A stretch of 24,110 nucleotides of DNA from Pseudomonadota bacterium. Lineage in GTDB: Bacteria > Pseudomonadota > Gammaproteobacteria > Xanthomonadales > Xanthomonadaceae. Shown one piece after another: positions 24,066 through 24,110 of this stretch. The stretch covers positions 1 to 24,110 of the forward strand of contig JAEWJB010000046.1 of NCBI GenBank assembly GCA_023386795.1, read 5' to 3'. Every line of letters starts with the position of its first letter. Positions within the stretch are counted from its first letter, which is position 1. The position numbers were made by a program, and so were the translations under genes. Under the pieces are notes generated by a model, which was not told the DNA's origin, searched no databases, and saw nothing but the letters and a program-made list of their open reading frames with translations.

Positions 24066-24110
24066 ATGTCATCGCGTTCGCTCTGCCTGGCCATCGGCCT
24101 GGCCCTGGCG
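24066..24110 (+). CDS. Start of a probably exported protein (truncated by window end)
   Basis: Only the first 15 codons are visible (MSSRSLCLAIGLALA), a basic then hydrophobic start typical of a signal peptide. GGAGG lies about 7 nt before the ATG. It follows the M13 terminator after about 170 nt in which nothing else is recognised, so it should have its own promoter. No family can be named. Confidence 0.6.
   Translation, partial: MSSRSLCLAIGLALA

Noticed and set aside
1..24110. CRISPR arrays, tRNA or rRNA genes, phage genes and toxin-antitoxin modules.
   Set aside because: No tandem spaced repeats, cloverleaf sequences or recognisable proteins of these types were seen on either strand.

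Overview
The window is high-GC DNA with dense, strongly GC3-biased genes. It most likely comes from a member of the Xanthomonadaceae/Lysobacteraceae (Xanthomonas, Stenotrophomonas, Pseudoxanthomonas or a relative). This rests on the large TonB-dependent receptor of the type common in that family, the periplasmic/surface glycanase set, and the gene order TBDT-GH74-CE20-GH35-GH31-GH95, which matches the xyloglucan utilisation locus known from Xanthomonas. Species cannot be fixed by reading alone.

Region 1 (1-14640) is a six-gene xyloglucan utilisation locus on the minus strand. In transcription order it encodes an outer-membrane TonB-dependent receptor, a GH74 endo-xyloglucanase, a CE20-type acetylesterase (an SGNH hydrolase split by an inserted beta domain), a GH35 beta-galactosidase lipoprotein, a GH31 alpha-xylosidase with a PA14-like insertion, and a GH95 alpha-L-fucosidase with a Tat-like signal. 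Together these would cut xyloglucan outside the cell, import the oligosaccharides and remove acetyl, fucosyl, galactosyl and xylosyl groups. Gaps run from a 4-nt overlap to 107 nt. Hairpins lie in the two widest gaps, and an AT-rich probable promoter/operator zone lies upstream of the receptor gene. A 64-74 bp palindromic repeat occurs once at each border of the locus, in opposite orientations.

Region 2 (14735-18816) is ordinary chromosome: aquaporin Z, a small exported protein of unknown function, a pirin-family protein and endonuclease V (all minus), then gpmA (plus, GTG start) with a clear intrinsic terminator.

Region 3 (18830-19531) is the most unusual part. It has weaker GC3 bias and holds two small overlapping minus-strand genes. 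The first encodes a 63-aa peptide whose N-terminus fits a double-glycine-type bacteriocin/microcin leader, followed by a short Gly-rich GxxxG core. The second, overlapping by 8 nt, encodes an 84-aa protein with two predicted membrane segments. This arrangement resembles a class II microcin/bacteriocin precursor with its immunity protein, though no exporter is present in the window.

Region 4 (19532-24110, plus strand) has an exported SGNH hydrolase, a 40-aa membrane microprotein, an unknown lipoprotein, a 56-aa double-CxxC probable zinc protein coupled by an ATGA overlap to a multi-pass membrane protein, a complete M13-family metallopeptidase with a strong terminator, and the first 15 codons of another probably exported protein cut by the window edge. 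No rRNA, tRNA, CRISPR array, insertion sequence or phage gene was recognised.
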